Assembly (NCBI RefSeq): GCF_007474545.1
Contig: NZ_VKOG01000001.1
Location: 186,001 to 250,000, forward strand
DNA length: 64,000 bases
Source of the DNA: Chryseobacterium binzhouense
Lineage (GTDB): Bacteria; Bacteroidota; Bacteroidia; Flavobacteriales; Weeksellaceae
Direction: 5' to 3'
In this document: piece by piece, positions 36,183 through 46,000 of the stretch
Position numbering within the stretch: the first letter of the stretch is position 1
Layout of the letters: each line of letters starts with the position of its first letter
Translations under genes and position numbers: made by a program
Notes under the pieces: model-generated
The model's database searches: none
The model's input: only the letters and a program-made list of their open reading frames with translations
What the model was told of the DNA's origin: nothing

Positions 36183-36632
36183 TTATCCTTCCAAAATCTG
36201 CTGAGCCGCAGTTTTTGAAGTTACCTTATCAATAACTCTGGTACAGTTTCCTTTTTCATCGAAAATAAAAGTCGTTCTTACAATTCCCATATAAGTTTTT
36301 CCGAATGTTTTCTTCTCCTGCCACACTCCGAATTTCTCAATAATCACCCTGTTTTCGTCAGCAATCAGGTCGTACGAAAAAGCAAATTTGCTGTGAAAAT
36401 TTTTCTGCTTTTTTACAGAATCGCCACTGATTCCCAACAATTGAAAACCGGCTTCTTCCAGTTTTGAATAATTATCACTCAAATTACAGGCTTCTACCGT
36501 ACAAGTGGGTGTACTGGCTTGAGGATAAAAGAAAACAACTAATTTTTTTCCAAGGAAGTTTTGGGAGTTTACAGCTTCTCCGTCCTGATTTGTTCCTTCA
36601 AATTTTGGCAATTGGTCTCCTACTTTCAGCAT
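36183..36632 (-). CDS. bcp: Thioredoxin-dependent peroxiredoxin (BCP/PrxQ type)
   Basis: A 149-residue peroxiredoxin that reduces hydrogen and organic peroxides. The active-site motif STPTCTVEACNLSDNY has the peroxidatic Cys and a second Cys five residues on, giving the intramolecular disulfide of the BCP/PrxQ subgroup. The conserved Arg lies in GIVRTTFIFDEKG. Divergent from nth, with overlapping promoters in the 34-base gap. Confidence 0.92.
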   Translation of the reverse strand: MLKVGDQLPKFEGTNQDGEAVNSQNFLGKKLVVFFYPQASTPTCTVEACNLSDNYSKLEEAGFQLLGISGDSVKKQKNFHSKFAFSYDLIADENRVIIEKFGVWQEKKTFGKTYMGIVRTTFIFDEKGNCTRVIDKVTSKTAAQQILEG

Positions 36633-36649
36633 AATAATTTATTTTTGTT

Positions 36650-36682
36650 CAAATTTAATGTTTTAAATGACAAAAAAGCAAA
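36650..36682 (-). promoter_or_regulatory. Promoter of bcp
   Basis: On the minus strand TTTG (36679-36682), a 21-base spacer and TAAATTTG (36650-36657) match the Bacteroidetes consensus; transcription would begin about 10 bases before the bcp ATG. On the plus strand TATTTTTG at 36640-36647 may serve nth. Confidence 0.65.
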
Positions 36683-37287
36683 GAGCAGAGTTGGTACAGA
36701 CCGAACTGGAAAAATTATATCCGGAAGTTCCTATTCCGCTGGATCATACTGATCCGTTTACCCTCATGGTTGCCGTTGCGCTTTCTGCACAGACAACAGA
36801 TAAAAAAGTGAATCAGGTAACACCTCAGCTTTTCAGTGTAGCCGGAACACCGGAAAAAATGGCTAAGCTGGAAGTTTCAGAGATTAAAGAACTGATTAAA
36901 GAAATCGGTCTTGCCAATACAAAAGCCAAAAATCTGAAGCGAATGGCAGAACTTCTTATGGAAAGACACAATGGAATTGTTCCGCAAACGTACGAAGAGC
37001 TGGAAGCGCTTCCCGGAGTAGGACACAAAACGGCTTCTGTTGTGATGAGTCAAGGTTTCGGATTTCCGGCGTTCCCTGTTGACACGCATATTCACAGATT
37101 AATGACCCAATGGAAACTCACTTCTGGCAAAAACGTTATTGAAACAGAAAAAGACGCCAAAAACATCTGGAAAAAAGACGTTTGGAATAAACTCCATCTT
37201 CAGATTATTTTCTATGGAAGAGAATATTCGCCTGCAAGAGGAAAAGGAGAAAAAGATTTCATTACGAAAATGATGTTTGGGAAGTAA
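36667..37287 (+). CDS. nth: Endonuclease III-like DNA glycosylase lacking the Fe-S cluster
   Basis: A 206-residue HhH-GPD base-excision glycosylase/AP lyase that removes oxidised pyrimidines. The helix-hairpin-helix LPGVGHKTASVV contains the catalytic Lys at 121, and the catalytic Asp is at 139 in FPVDTHIHRL. The C-terminus after REYSPARGKGEKDF lacks all four cysteines that bind the [4Fe-4S] cluster in E. coli Nth, so this form is cluster-free. Length is slightly shorter than E. coli Nth. Confidence 0.92.
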   Translation: MTKKQRAELVQTELEKLYPEVPIPLDHTDPFTLMVAVALSAQTTDKKVNQVTPQLFSVAGTPEKMAKLEVSEIKELIKEIGLANTKAKNLKRMAELLMERHNGIVPQTYEELEALPGVGHKTASVVMSQGFGFPAFPVDTHIHRLMTQWKLTSGKNVIETEKDAKNIWKKDVWNKLHLQIIFYGREYSPARGKGEKDFITKMMFGK

Positions 37288-37303
37288 AGTTTTGAGAGTA
37301 ATT

Positions 37304-38734
37304 TCAATAAAGCTTATTTCCTATATTTTTAAACCAAAGTTCGGTACTTTCTTCTGCGGGAATATTGAGCTTTGTCCTCAGATTGTGTTTGCGGTTCCGT
37401 ACAGTACTTATGGTACGGAAAGTATAATTGGCAATATCTTTTGTATTGAAACCCAAATAAATATACGCACATAAAGTAAGCTCTGAAACCCGCAGTCTCG
37501 GGTTTACTTTCAAAAGATTACTGATAACATGAGGATAAATTTCCTGAAATCTGGTGAAAAATTCGGGACTGTTATTTTTAGCCAGCTGTATAATGTCATC
37601 AAACTTTTCGTTTACTTTTTGCTGCAACTGAAGGTTTTCCTCTTCTTTAAGACTAATTTCCATTTCTTTCTCAAGAGATTTTGCCGAAAACTTTTTTCTG
37701 GAAATAAAATAGATCACAGCAAACAACAGAACTATTGCAAATATGATAAGATACAGCTTAGAAAAAGATTTTTTTGAGCTTTCCTCTTTTTCTTTGATCA
37801 CTTTTTCTATTGGTAAATGCTGTATTTTTTGTCTTTCTGCTAAAAGACTGTCTGTAATAGCAGTATATTTTTCTAAGTTTTGAACAGACTTCTGATCATC
37901 TTTAAGCGATTTGTAAGCTTTTGCCAGCATTTTGTGTGTCTCTTTAATATCCTGTGGCTTGTTGAGCTGTTTTGAGATTGCCAAGGATTTTTCCAGATAG
38001 AAAACAGCTTTCGCGTAATCATTTTTTTCCATAAAATACCGTCCTTGATTTCTTTGTAAAATAGACTCCTGAAATAATGGAAACTTTTTCGTTGCTGCCA
38101 TTTTTTCTCCTAAATCCAAATAGAATTTTGCAGAATCTAAATTTTTCCTGAAAGACAGAAAGTACTTTGCCAGTCTTGCTGAATTGTAAACACTAGGTTT
38201 TGATTTATGAGCTTTTGTGAGACTCCGGTATAATTTATTTATTTCTTTCTGCTCTTCGTAAATTACGGATTGCAGCCCATAGAAGTATTCAAGATTAATT
38301 TTGTCATTATTCTTTTCAGCAATACTGATTGCCTTATCGTAATATTTCAATGCAAGATCATTAAACCCGAGATTTTGATAATTTCTTCCATATCCTCCAT
38401 TAATCCTGGATTCCAGAGATTCATCCTTTATAGTTGCATTTTTTTCTGCTGCAATATCCAGATACTGCAGACTTTCTTTTGTTCTGAATAGATTACTGCA
38501 GATGTTAGCTGCACGTATATATGCCTTTAATGCGCTTTTATCCTCATTCAACTGTTCATAACCCGATATGACTTCTTTACAAACAACAAGAGATTCATCA
38601 AGTTTACCTTCTTCAAAAAGTATCTTTACTTTTTGGGAGAATAGAGAATCCAGCTCATTTTTGGTCTTCTGCCCCGAGTAAGAAGCAGAAAAAAAAACAA
38701 GCAGAATAATGGTTATTATTTTAGTTAAATGCAT
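37304..38734 (-). CDS. Membrane TPR regulator with C-terminal LuxR-type HTH
   Basis: A 476-residue protein. A signal peptide or anchor (residues 1-20, ending SASYSGQ) leads into a TPR region (about 30-300) with repeats such as DLALKYYDKAISIAEKNND and KAVFYLEKSLAISKQLNKP. A membrane helix (about 330-350, LIIFAIVLLFAVIYFI) and a coiled coil follow, then a LuxR-like HTH with ELTLCAYIYLGFNTKDIANYTFRTISTVRNRKHNLRTKL. It would sense periplasmic signals through the TPRs and bind DNA from the inner face. Start chosen at ATG 38734, where the signal peptide begins. One of three such genes around the surface-protein island. Confidence 0.82.
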   Translation of the reverse strand: MHLTKIITIILLVFFSASYSGQKTKNELDSLFSQKVKILFEEGKLDESLVVCKEVISGYEQLNEDKSALKAYIRAANICSNLFRTKESLQYLDIAAEKNATIKDESLESRINGGYGRNYQNLGFNDLALKYYDKAISIAEKNNDKINLEYFYGLQSVIYEEQKEINKLYRSLTKAHKSKPSVYNSARLAKYFLSFRKNLDSAKFYLDLGEKMAATKKFPLFQESILQRNQGRYFMEKNDYAKAVFYLEKSLAISKQLNKPQDIKETHKMLAKAYKSLKDDQKSVQNLEKYTAITDSLLAERQKIQHLPIEKVIKEKEESSKKSFSKLYLIIFAIVLLFAVIYFISRKKFSAKSLEKEMEISLKEEENLQLQQKVNEKFDDIIQLAKNNSPEFFTRFQEIYPHVISNLLKVNPRLRVSELTLCAYIYLGFNTKDIANYTFRTISTVRNRKHNLRTKLNIPAEESTELWFKNIGNKLY

Positions 38735-38821
38735 GAGTAGATATATGAACTTTTTCAACAATAAACTGTCCACATTTTAGTTGTAAATTTAAAACAAAAA
38801 GACAGAATAAATCTGTTTTTT

Positions 38822-39688
38822 TTACTGAATAGCAAAAGCACTAATCACATTTTCGCCCCATGCTCCTCCCACATTTCTCAGTCTTCCGGGAAGAGAAGCT
38901 GAAGATTTCGTTATTCCTCCGATGATCAAATAGTATCTTTTGGTGGATGTGCCGTTGTTATTAAGCGTAAGAGACCCGTTAATCATCGCATATTTAGGAA
39001 AAGATGACAAAGGAGCCGGACCATTAAAAATATTACTCAAAAAAACAGTTCCTTCTAAATCTGATGTAGGAGAATAAGGTCCTCCTCCTGCAGTAATTCC
39101 CGCTGCATCACTCAATGTGGCTCTTGTCCAAAACCAATCATCTCTTGTAAGACTTGTTGCAGCAGAATTATTATCATATGCCAAAAGCAAAGAAATATTG
39201 ACCTGCCAATTGCCCGGCGCCAAATCTATGTATGAAGTAGTGCCGTAAAACCCGGTAGAGAAATTGGCCGAATTAAAATCATAGGCTGAATTATTGAGCA
39301 AAAGATTAAACCCGTTACCAATTTGTCCTTTATAAGACTTCAAAGCAATATATTCCCAATGAGCCGAACCGTTTTCGTCAGAAACCAATGCTTTGTTTTT
39401 TGCCTGAGTTCCATCTACCAGTTTAAATCCGTCAATTGGAGCTGTTGTTGTTCCTCCTGAATTGATCTCTAGTTTTCTTGTTGGTGATGTTGTTCCTATC
39501 CCCACATTCCCCGAAGATAAAACAATAAAATCATCTTGCTGCTGAGAAATTGAAGGATCTCCTGTTAACGGATTATTTTTATTCCCGTCAATGTGGAAAA
39601 CTCCACGAGGATTTTGAGTATTGACTCCGACTTGTGAAAACACATCTGTAAATATGAGTATTGCGGTAAGATATACTATTTTTTTCAT
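38822..39688 (-). CDS. Secreted protein, paralogue of its upstream neighbour
   Basis: A 288-residue secreted protein with a signal peptide (MKKIVYLTAILIFTDVFSQ). After VGVNTQNPRGVFHIDG it carries the short repeat GNVGIGTTSPTRKLEI, common in flavobacterial surface and tail-fibre-like proteins, then a DGFKLVDGT linker. A C-terminal half of about 150 residues is beta-rich, with aromatic repeats such as RYYLIIGGI. It shares this layout and many residues with the neighbour at 39706, so the two are a tandem duplication. Function unknown; surface adhesion or matrix structure is inferred. Confidence 0.75.
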   Translation of the reverse strand: MKKIVYLTAILIFTDVFSQVGVNTQNPRGVFHIDGNKNNPLTGDPSISQQQDDFIVLSSGNVGIGTTSPTRKLEINSGGTTTAPIDGFKLVDGTQAKNKALVSDENGSAHWEYIALKSYKGQIGNGFNLLLNNSAYDFNSANFSTGFYGTTSYIDLAPGNWQVNISLLLAYDNNSAATSLTRDDWFWTRATLSDAAGITAGGGPYSPTSDLEGTVFLSNIFNGPAPLSSFPKYAMINGSLTLNNNGTSTKRYYLIIGGITKSSASLPGRLRNVGGAWGENVISAFAIQ

Positions 39689-39705
39689 TTTATTTTTATA
39701 ATTAA

Positions 39706-40575
39706 CTAATCCTGTTCTATTGCGTATGCCGTAATTTTATTTTCCTGCCACTGAGCGCCACCCATTTTTTCTAAAACTCCGGGTATATTGAGATTGGAAC
39801 GGGTAAACCCACCTGCAAGCAGATAATATCTTTTGATAGCAGAAGTGGCATTATTTATTATCAAATTTCCGTTGATCATAGCAAACTTATTTCCGGCTGA
39901 CAATACCGGTCCTGGTCCCTGAAAAACTTCGCTTGCCCATCTGCTGTTGTCTACTAAATCTGCTGAAGGAGCTCCAGGGTTGCTTGTCCCGTTATCCGAC
40001 AAAGTTGTTCTTATCCAAAACCAGTCATCCCGATTCATCGAAGCATCAATGTCTGCTAAATACGGAATTATCAGATCAATTTTAACCCGCCATTTACCCG
40101 GTGGCAAATCTATATAAGATCCTGTCTGATAAAAGCCTACACTATAATTTGCAGCATTAAAAGAATAAGAACTGCTGCTTATATCTATATTTAGCCCGTT
40201 GCCCATGATTCCTTTATAAATTTTTTGTGCAGGATGAAGCAGCCAATGTGCAGATCCTGAATCATCGGAAATTAAAACTTTACCTTTTCCTTCTGTTCCG
40301 TCATTCAATTTAAATCCGTCAGATGGAGATGCAACGGTTCCACTTTCAACTTCAAACTTACGTGTTGGGGAAAGAATACCTATTCCCACATTTCCTGAGG
40401 AAAGAATAGATACATCATTCTGTTTTTGAGCATCACTTACTACATTTCCATTCAAAGGATTATCTTTTCCTGCATCAACATGAAAATTAGATAAAGGATT
40501 ATTTGTTCCAATTCCCACCTGAGAATACATAAAAACATTATGCATTATAATCGCGGAAAATATTATTTTCTTCAT
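39706..40575 (-). CDS. Secreted protein, paralogue of its downstream neighbour
   Basis: A 289-residue secreted protein: signal peptide (to about MYSQ), VGIGTNNPLSNFHVDAG, SSGNVGIGILSPTRKFEVES, DGFKLNDGTEGKGKVLISD and a beta-rich C-terminal half with RYYLLAGGFTR. It matches the gene 17 bases downstream in layout and in many positions. It begins about 60 bases after a small gene for a secreted VRPPPF protein, the same arrangement as at 53.2 kb. Probably co-transcribed with both. Function unknown. Confidence 0.75.
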   Translation of the reverse strand: MKKIIFSAIIMHNVFMYSQVGIGTNNPLSNFHVDAGKDNPLNGNVVSDAQKQNDVSILSSGNVGIGILSPTRKFEVESGTVASPSDGFKLNDGTEGKGKVLISDDSGSAHWLLHPAQKIYKGIMGNGLNIDISSSSYSFNAANYSVGFYQTGSYIDLPPGKWRVKIDLIIPYLADIDASMNRDDWFWIRTTLSDNGTSNPGAPSADLVDNSRWASEVFQGPGPVLSAGNKFAMINGNLIINNATSAIKRYYLLAGGFTRSNLNIPGVLEKMGGAQWQENKITAYAIEQD

Positions 40576-40635
40576 TTGTATTTATGAGGTTTAATAAAAT
40601 TTTACAATACCGACTTTTCATCCGTAATTAAAATA

Positions 40636-41055
40636 TCAGCTATCAAAATTTTTTAGATAAAAATTTATAAAAGGCGGAGGACGTACAATTAAACATAATG
40701 GCTGACAAAAAGAAAAGAAATGAAAATCAGTTTTTGAATTCCGGGAAAATATAATTTTAAATAGCCCTGCAATAAAAGGCGCAATCTGATTGACCCAATA
40801 TTTACCTGAAGTATTTGTCGGGAAAATTGCTGACTGAAACTTCAGATCCGAAAATATACCTAAAGATTTTGATTTCTTTTTTTGTGAATGAATGTTGTTT
40901 GCACATGCTTTCGTAAAAGCATTATCAATTCGTGGTTTTTCAGATCTTAAAAATAAAATTTCGTTGCTGCTGCAAATATTCCCCAGTAATTGCTGTAGAA
41001 AACAAAATAAAAAAACAGTAAAAGCCTTCTTCAAAAATGAAAAAGGCTTTACCAT
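40636..41055 (-). CDS. Small secreted protein with C-terminal VRPPPF motif
   Basis: A 139-residue protein with a hydrophobic N-terminus (MVKPFSFLKKAFTVFLFCFL) that looks like a signal peptide or anchor. The middle is unremarkable and the tail reads CQPLCLIVRPPPFINFYLKNF. The VRPPPF motif recurs in the protein at 53217, and both genes sit about 60 bases upstream of surface-protein genes. No family name. The frame is open to a TTG at 41082, but the ATG at 41055 begins the hydrophobic segment. A real gene is likely from the shared tail and context. Confidence 0.6.
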   Translation of the reverse strand: MVKPFSFLKKAFTVFLFCFLQQLLGNICSSNEILFLRSEKPRIDNAFTKACANNIHSQKKKSKSLGIFSDLKFQSAIFPTNTSGKYWVNQIAPFIAGLFKIIFSRNSKTDFHFFSFCQPLCLIVRPPPFINFYLKNFDS

Positions 41056-41252
41056 TATTAATATGTTTACTTGTGTTTTCAACTAAAGTTGCGGGTTTAT
41101 ATAACTGGCAGACAAAGTAATATTATTATCCTGAAAACACCGAAAAAAGCATGATCTATTTTATATCTATCATATCATAAAACACTCATTATCAGGTTTA
41201 TAAAATCATTTTTCATCATTAAGCTTAGACAACTGTTACGTTATCACTTCTA

Positions 41253-41606
41253 TTAGTGGAGATTGCTATACAGTTTTTTCCATTTCGCAATAGTGTTACG
41301 GCTTGTTTTAAACTTAAGCGATGTCTGAAGGTTGTTTAATTTATTGTTTTTCTGATAATTTAAAATTTCCAGAATATCTGCTTTATTATAAGATTTGTGT
41401 TTTTGATTAAAGTTTTCTGCTATTTTACCCGAAGCCCCAAAAATCATTTGATTAAGTTTCATAATATCAATAGCAGATAAATACTCTTTTCGCAATATTT
41501 TTTCGCAGTATTCTCTTTTATGTGGGAATTTTTTATCTATAATGTCTGAAAATATAAGCCTGTAGTCAGGACTTTGCTGTTTATGTTTGTCTAATTTTTC
41601 TTTCAT
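41253..41606 (-). CDS. HTH protein of a three-gene cluster (third gene)
   Basis: A 117-residue basic protein. Its C-terminal half (about 70-117) has DILEILNYQKNNKLNNLQTSLKF followed by SRNTIAKWKKLY, a transposase-type HTH. The N-terminal half (KFPHKREYCEKILRKEYLSAIDIMKLNQMIFG) resembles the leading part of other flavobacterial HTH proteins. It starts with a 4-base ATGA overlap with the gene upstream. DNA binding is inferred; no recombinase core is present, so it is not a transposase itself. Confidence 0.65.
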   Translation of the reverse strand: MKEKLDKHKQQSPDYRLIFSDIIDKKFPHKREYCEKILRKEYLSAIDIMKLNQMIFGASGKIAENFNQKHKSYNKADILEILNYQKNNKLNNLQTSLKFKTSRNTIAKWKKLYSNLH

Positions 41607-41890
41607 AGCATTGATACCACTTTATATTCAGGATCCTGCCCTTCCATATAGTATATATTTCTCACCTCCTGCCAAAGGAAATACTGGGTAAGGCAAATAT
41701 CTACCACTTTATCTTCTTCAAAAATAAAAGCTATTTCATCATTAAAAAAGCTGAACCGAAATTGTCTGAAAAACCAAATTTCACTATCGGAGTTTTTTTT
41801 TGGTCTGCCAAAAATCATCAGTATTTGATTTTTAGACTTATGCAGATGCTGATCTACTAATTTTTTGAGTTTTCGTACTTGTGTATCCAT
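41603..41890 (-). CDS. Small protein of a three-gene HTH cluster (second gene)
   Basis: A 95-residue protein that I do not recognise. It starts with a basic helix (MDTQVRKLKKLVDQHLHKSK), then ILMIFGRPKKNSDSEIW and FFNDEIAFIFEEDKVVDICL, a strand pattern weakly like small tethered SmpA/BamE-fold domains but without a signal peptide. It overlaps the upstream HTH gene by 34 bases and the downstream HTH gene by 4, so the three products are probably made together and may form a complex. Confidence 0.55.
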   Translation of the reverse strand: MDTQVRKLKKLVDQHLHKSKNQILMIFGRPKKNSDSEIWFFRQFRFSFFNDEIAFIFEEDKVVDICLTQYFLWQEVRNIYYMEGQDPEYKVVSML

Positions 41891-42291
41891 TTATATAATG
41901 TGGTTTTTGGTATTCTGTATTTTTCTACTACCCCCATTTTGGTTAATTCTCCAGACCTTATCTGCTCAAGAATAAAATCAATAATCTCCTGCGTATAAAT
42001 ATTTTTGCGGAAAACAGGCAAATCAGATGGTGATCTTTTTTGCTCATGTGCAACAGAGGCCGATGGCGGTGCATACAATATTAAATGCTGACTGTAAATT
42101 CTAAAAAAATCGTATTCCAATAACTTTGACCACCTAAGCAGAACTTGGGAATCCAGACTTTCCGATGCCAGCATTTGATCTATATCCTCACTATTGGCAT
42201 CCATGAAATTGCAAATTCTGTGATAATCAATTTTTTTTTCTTCAATTTTCTTTTTGATAAGAGATCCGATGTGAATAAATTTAAAATCCAA
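41857..42291 (-). CDS. HTH protein of a three-gene cluster (first gene)
   Basis: A 144-residue protein with two possible DNA-binding parts. The N-terminus (about 1-75, SLIKKKIEEKKIDYHRICNFMDANSEDIDQML) resembles an XRE-like helix bundle; RWSKLLEYDFFRIYSQHLILY follows. The C-terminal part (about 100-144) has FILEQIRSGELTKMGVVEKYRIPKTTLYKWIHKYE, a transposase-type HTH_28-like domain. No catalytic domain. Relatives I recall in Chryseobacterium and Elizabethkingia are often named transposase; a regulator is more likely. Begins the overlapping cluster. Confidence 0.65.
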   Translation of the reverse strand: MDFKFIHIGSLIKKKIEEKKIDYHRICNFMDANSEDIDQMLASESLDSQVLLRWSKLLEYDFFRIYSQHLILYAPPSASVAHEQKRSPSDLPVFRKNIYTQEIIDFILEQIRSGELTKMGVVEKYRIPKTTLYKWIHKYENSKN

Positions 42292-42691
42292 GCTTTTGTT
42301 ATTTTGGCTTCAAAGAAAAAAAAATAGTGTGGAAAAATAAATTAAACACGGTTCTATTGATGTTCTATTTTCCATAACCTTTTGATTTTATGGATTATAT
42401 ATTATACAAAGAGTACAAAACGGGATATTACCAAAGTTTTTTTTAACTCTAAAACAACTATAGAATTTTATAAATTAATAAAATAGGTATAAAGCGGGGA
42501 GCCATCAAAACACTTTTTTGGTATATAGCTGATATAAAAACAGACAGTCTGCCAAATATAGCAGACCGTCCGTAAAAATATATAAATTAGTTAGTTAGTT
42601 TATAATCTCAAAAGTCAGTTATGTGTTTTTAACTTATGTTGGGTTGGTTTAATTTATCGTTTTGAAATTTAAAGGAACGATTATTAAAATA
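42292..42691. other. Non-coding stretch between HTH cluster and 1299-residue surface gene
   Basis: A 400-base AT-rich spacer with no supported gene. It holds a minus-strand terminator (42534-42573) for the surface-protein gene. The rest, 42292-42533, should contain the promoter of the HTH cluster, but I see no clear TAnnTTTG box; ATTACCAAAG and CTTTTTTGGTAT form a loose inverted pair. Confidence 0.6.
42534..42573 (-). terminator. Terminator of the 1299-residue surface-protein gene
   Basis: On the minus strand a 13-bp stem (ACGGACGGTCTGC with GCAGACTGTCTGT, two G-T pairs) encloses an 8-base loop and is followed by TTTTTATA. It is 119 bases after the stop codon. Confidence 0.7.
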
Positions 42692-43006
42692 CTAAGGACA
42701 GCTTTGAGTACTGAAACATTTCCAGCCTTCGCCTGCACCAGATCCCGTATAGATTTTCAGACAACCTGCACCTGCGTTTTCATCTGTATCAAAAACCATC
42801 ATCCCTACAACCGGAATTGCAATCGTTCCTTCAGGATTGCTGTTTCTTGTTATCACAAGACCTTTCGTCTTACTTTCTAATGCTGTGTAGGCAGAATTTC
42901 TATTCATTGGCCAACCTCCATTGTCCGCACCTGCTCTTCCAAGCACAGTAATTCCGTGTTTTACAGGGTAAGTAGCACCAGATACCAACGTAGGGTCTTC
43001 ATAACA
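42692..43006 (-). repeat. Shared C-terminal module, copy A
   Basis: Last 104 codons of the 1299-residue protein, from [18 protein letters not shown] to WKCFSTQSCP. It differs from copy B (48434-48748) at only 8 of 104 residues, and the bases are also highly similar, suggesting recent duplication or gene conversion. Confidence 0.85.
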
Positions 43007-46000
43007 AAACGCAGGACCAGAAATAGTAAACTTACCATCTTCTACCTCACCCCCGAATGCAACTCCCGTAGGATTAGCTATCTCAGTGGCTGATTTCGCT
43101 ATTCTTAATCTGTAATAAGTGATACCTTCTGTTAATCCTGAAAGCCCTGACCAAATGAGCGTTACACTGGTGACTCCATCGGCAACAGTTGCGGATGCGC
43201 CTTCTGAAGCATCAAATGTTCCGTTTTTATTGAAATCTATCCAGCCTTTCAGATTTACTGTCACTCCGGTAGTATTGATTACTGGTACAGTAGCCGTATA
43301 AGTGGTAGAAGTGGTATTAAGAATCGGGAAAGTTACACTGCCCTCATCGAAGATATTATTAATATCATCTCCATTTGACATTACACCAGCAAAGCCGTCA
43401 TTTTCTAAATCTATTTTAGAACCAATCATTAAAGATGATGTATTGTTGGTTGCATCATATTGTGAAACCGAATGGCGAGGTCCGTCAGAAGCCAATAATG
43501 TTTTATAACTATCTGGCGCATCTCCAAAATCTGAAACAGCAAATGGATTTAGCGGCGCAGCACAACTTGCCAAATCTCCTCCTCCGTTGGCAGGATTAGA
43601 TATAGCTCCTACAGATGATATACTGAAATCATTATTCATTTTAAATAAAGTAGTAGCATTGGTAATAAACAATTCTCCCGCAGGATTGAATGAGATACCG
43701 TTTGGACTTGTCCCTATGTTTTGTTTTACAATTTGCTCCAAAACTAAAGGTGCACCTGCCATATTCGTCTTTGGAACAGCACTTTTCACCCTGAAAACAT
43801 AAGCGGTTCCGCTACTTGCTGTTCCTGCTAAAATCCATAAATCTCCGTTTCCGTCCATTGCGATATCTCCTCCACTGTAGGTGTTGAGAAGGGTATTTAG
43901 GCTTTGCCCATTCTGATCTACATAATTATTAGTAATATTTGTCCAGGTGTTGTTTGCTATATCGTAATATTTTAAAACATTGGTGGAAGTAATACCATAA
44001 TATCCTAATCCGTCATTGGTTACTGTACCTCTATAGATATATCCGTTAGTGCTTGCTAAAGTCTCATAAGTATTGGTAGTTGGGTCATAGCTCACAAAAG
44101 TATTTCCTGTGCCTCCGTTTTGATTGAGGACATAATAAAATTTATTGGTAGAAATACTGAACCCTAAAGCATTGGGACCATTCGGTGCTGCAGAAATAGC
44201 TGTAGGATGTGGTGTGGTATTAATCACAGATCCTAATGCACCAGAAGTTGTAGGATTGTTGAACATTCTGATCTCTCCTGTAACTGAACTTAAACTATAA
44301 ATTTTACCTGTACAGTCAAATGGCGTTACTACCGTAATGGTAACTAATGCATCATCACAAGGTGTACCTGCGATTTGATTACAAATTCTGTAATTCATAT
44401 CGTAAGTTCCTGCGGTAACTGTAGAAGCTACAGAAATAGTTCCGTTAGGATTTAATGTAAATCCTGCAGGCCAAGTTCCTAATGCAGCTATTGAAACCTG
44501 TCCTTCTGATGTTCCTATAACGGCTTGTCCGCCTGCAATATTTTTATCGTTTGCAATCACACTCGTTGTAGTACTTCCTGCTATAACCGGATTAAATATA
44601 TCATTTACAGCTTCTAATAATGGCGTTACTACTGTAACCTGTACATCATCTGAACTGGTACACGTACCTGTAGAAATAGTCCATCTGAAAACATAATTCC
44701 CGTTTACCGTAAGACCATTTACCTGTGTATTATTTGAAGAAGCATTAACAAACGTTGGAGTAGCACCGGAAGGGCTTGAAACTACAGTCCACACCCCATT
44801 GCTTGGCGTAGGATTATTTCCATTTAATGTAGTGCTTGCAGCTCCACCTGTTGTAAAATCACTTCCTGCATTGGCATTAACCTGTGTAGAAACAAAAACC
44901 GAGAAAGTATCTTCTAAAGAAGTTCCTGCACACGCATACTCTTTACCTAAAAAGTCGGCAATACTCACGTTAGAAGGGATGGCTTTAATTTTAAATACAT
45001 ATTCTCCCTGAGCATTAAGATTACTGATAACGGTACTAAGACTTTCTAAAGATCTTAAATTTGTTGCTTCGAACAAAGGATTTGCAGACCCAGACGGTTT
45101 CGAAATAGTAGTTAATTCATAATATCCACTAAAATCCTGAAAATAACTAGAGTTCACTACACCTTTATATACCGCAGGAAGAGGAACGGTTGCAGACACG
45201 CTTCCTGAACCGGGATAACAGACCGTAAAATTATTCACATTAACTGCGGGTCTATTTCCGTCAGAAATATGAATATAGTAAACTTGTGAGCTACCGTTAC
45301 AAGAACCGTTTGAATTTGAAACAGCAAAACGGTAAGTGCCTACTCTCCATCCACCTGATGGCGGAGTAATTGTAGCTGTTCTGTTATAGGTTCCGGATCC
45401 CGTCTGTACAATGGTAGGAGCTCCTCCCGGAGGTGTGATTGCTGAATTTTGAAAATTAGTAATATTGGTTGCCGGGTCTGCAGGATCAATCTTAAAACCA
45501 ACTACTATAGGAGTAGTACTTCCTGCTCTATTGCAATATACCGCTCCCGCACTTCCTCCAGAGGCATATAAACCTATCTGGTCTGGAAAAGCAGAATCTA
45601 TAAAGCTAACAGGTCTTGGCTGTGCCCCATTATAATTGTATGTAATTGTAGGGGTGGTATAAGTTCCTGTAGAATTGGCTACGGTAAGTGTAAATGTATA
45701 CGTTCCTGTAACATTAAGTCCGGATAAGCTTATTGCGTTACTATCTAAATAATCAAAAGCAATATTTCCGCCAGAAGGCTGGCTTATAACATTCAAAGTA
45801 ATGGTAGTTGTAGTAGTACCCGAAGCACCTGGTGTAATAGAATAAACAGTAAATTTGGGAGATACATTATTTAAAAACAATGAAAAAGCTCCAGTACTTG
45901 GTACACAATAATTTACCGTCGTATTAAGTGTAATCTGCGGATTGGGAATGAATCTTACAATCGCCTCATCTTCATAAAAACAACTCGGGTTAGTAATAGA

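Noticed and set aside
42315-42540. Loose inverted ACCAAAG/CTTTTTTGGT pair upstream of the HTH trio
   Set aside because: Arms are long apart, not perfect, and made largely of A and T runs that arise by chance.
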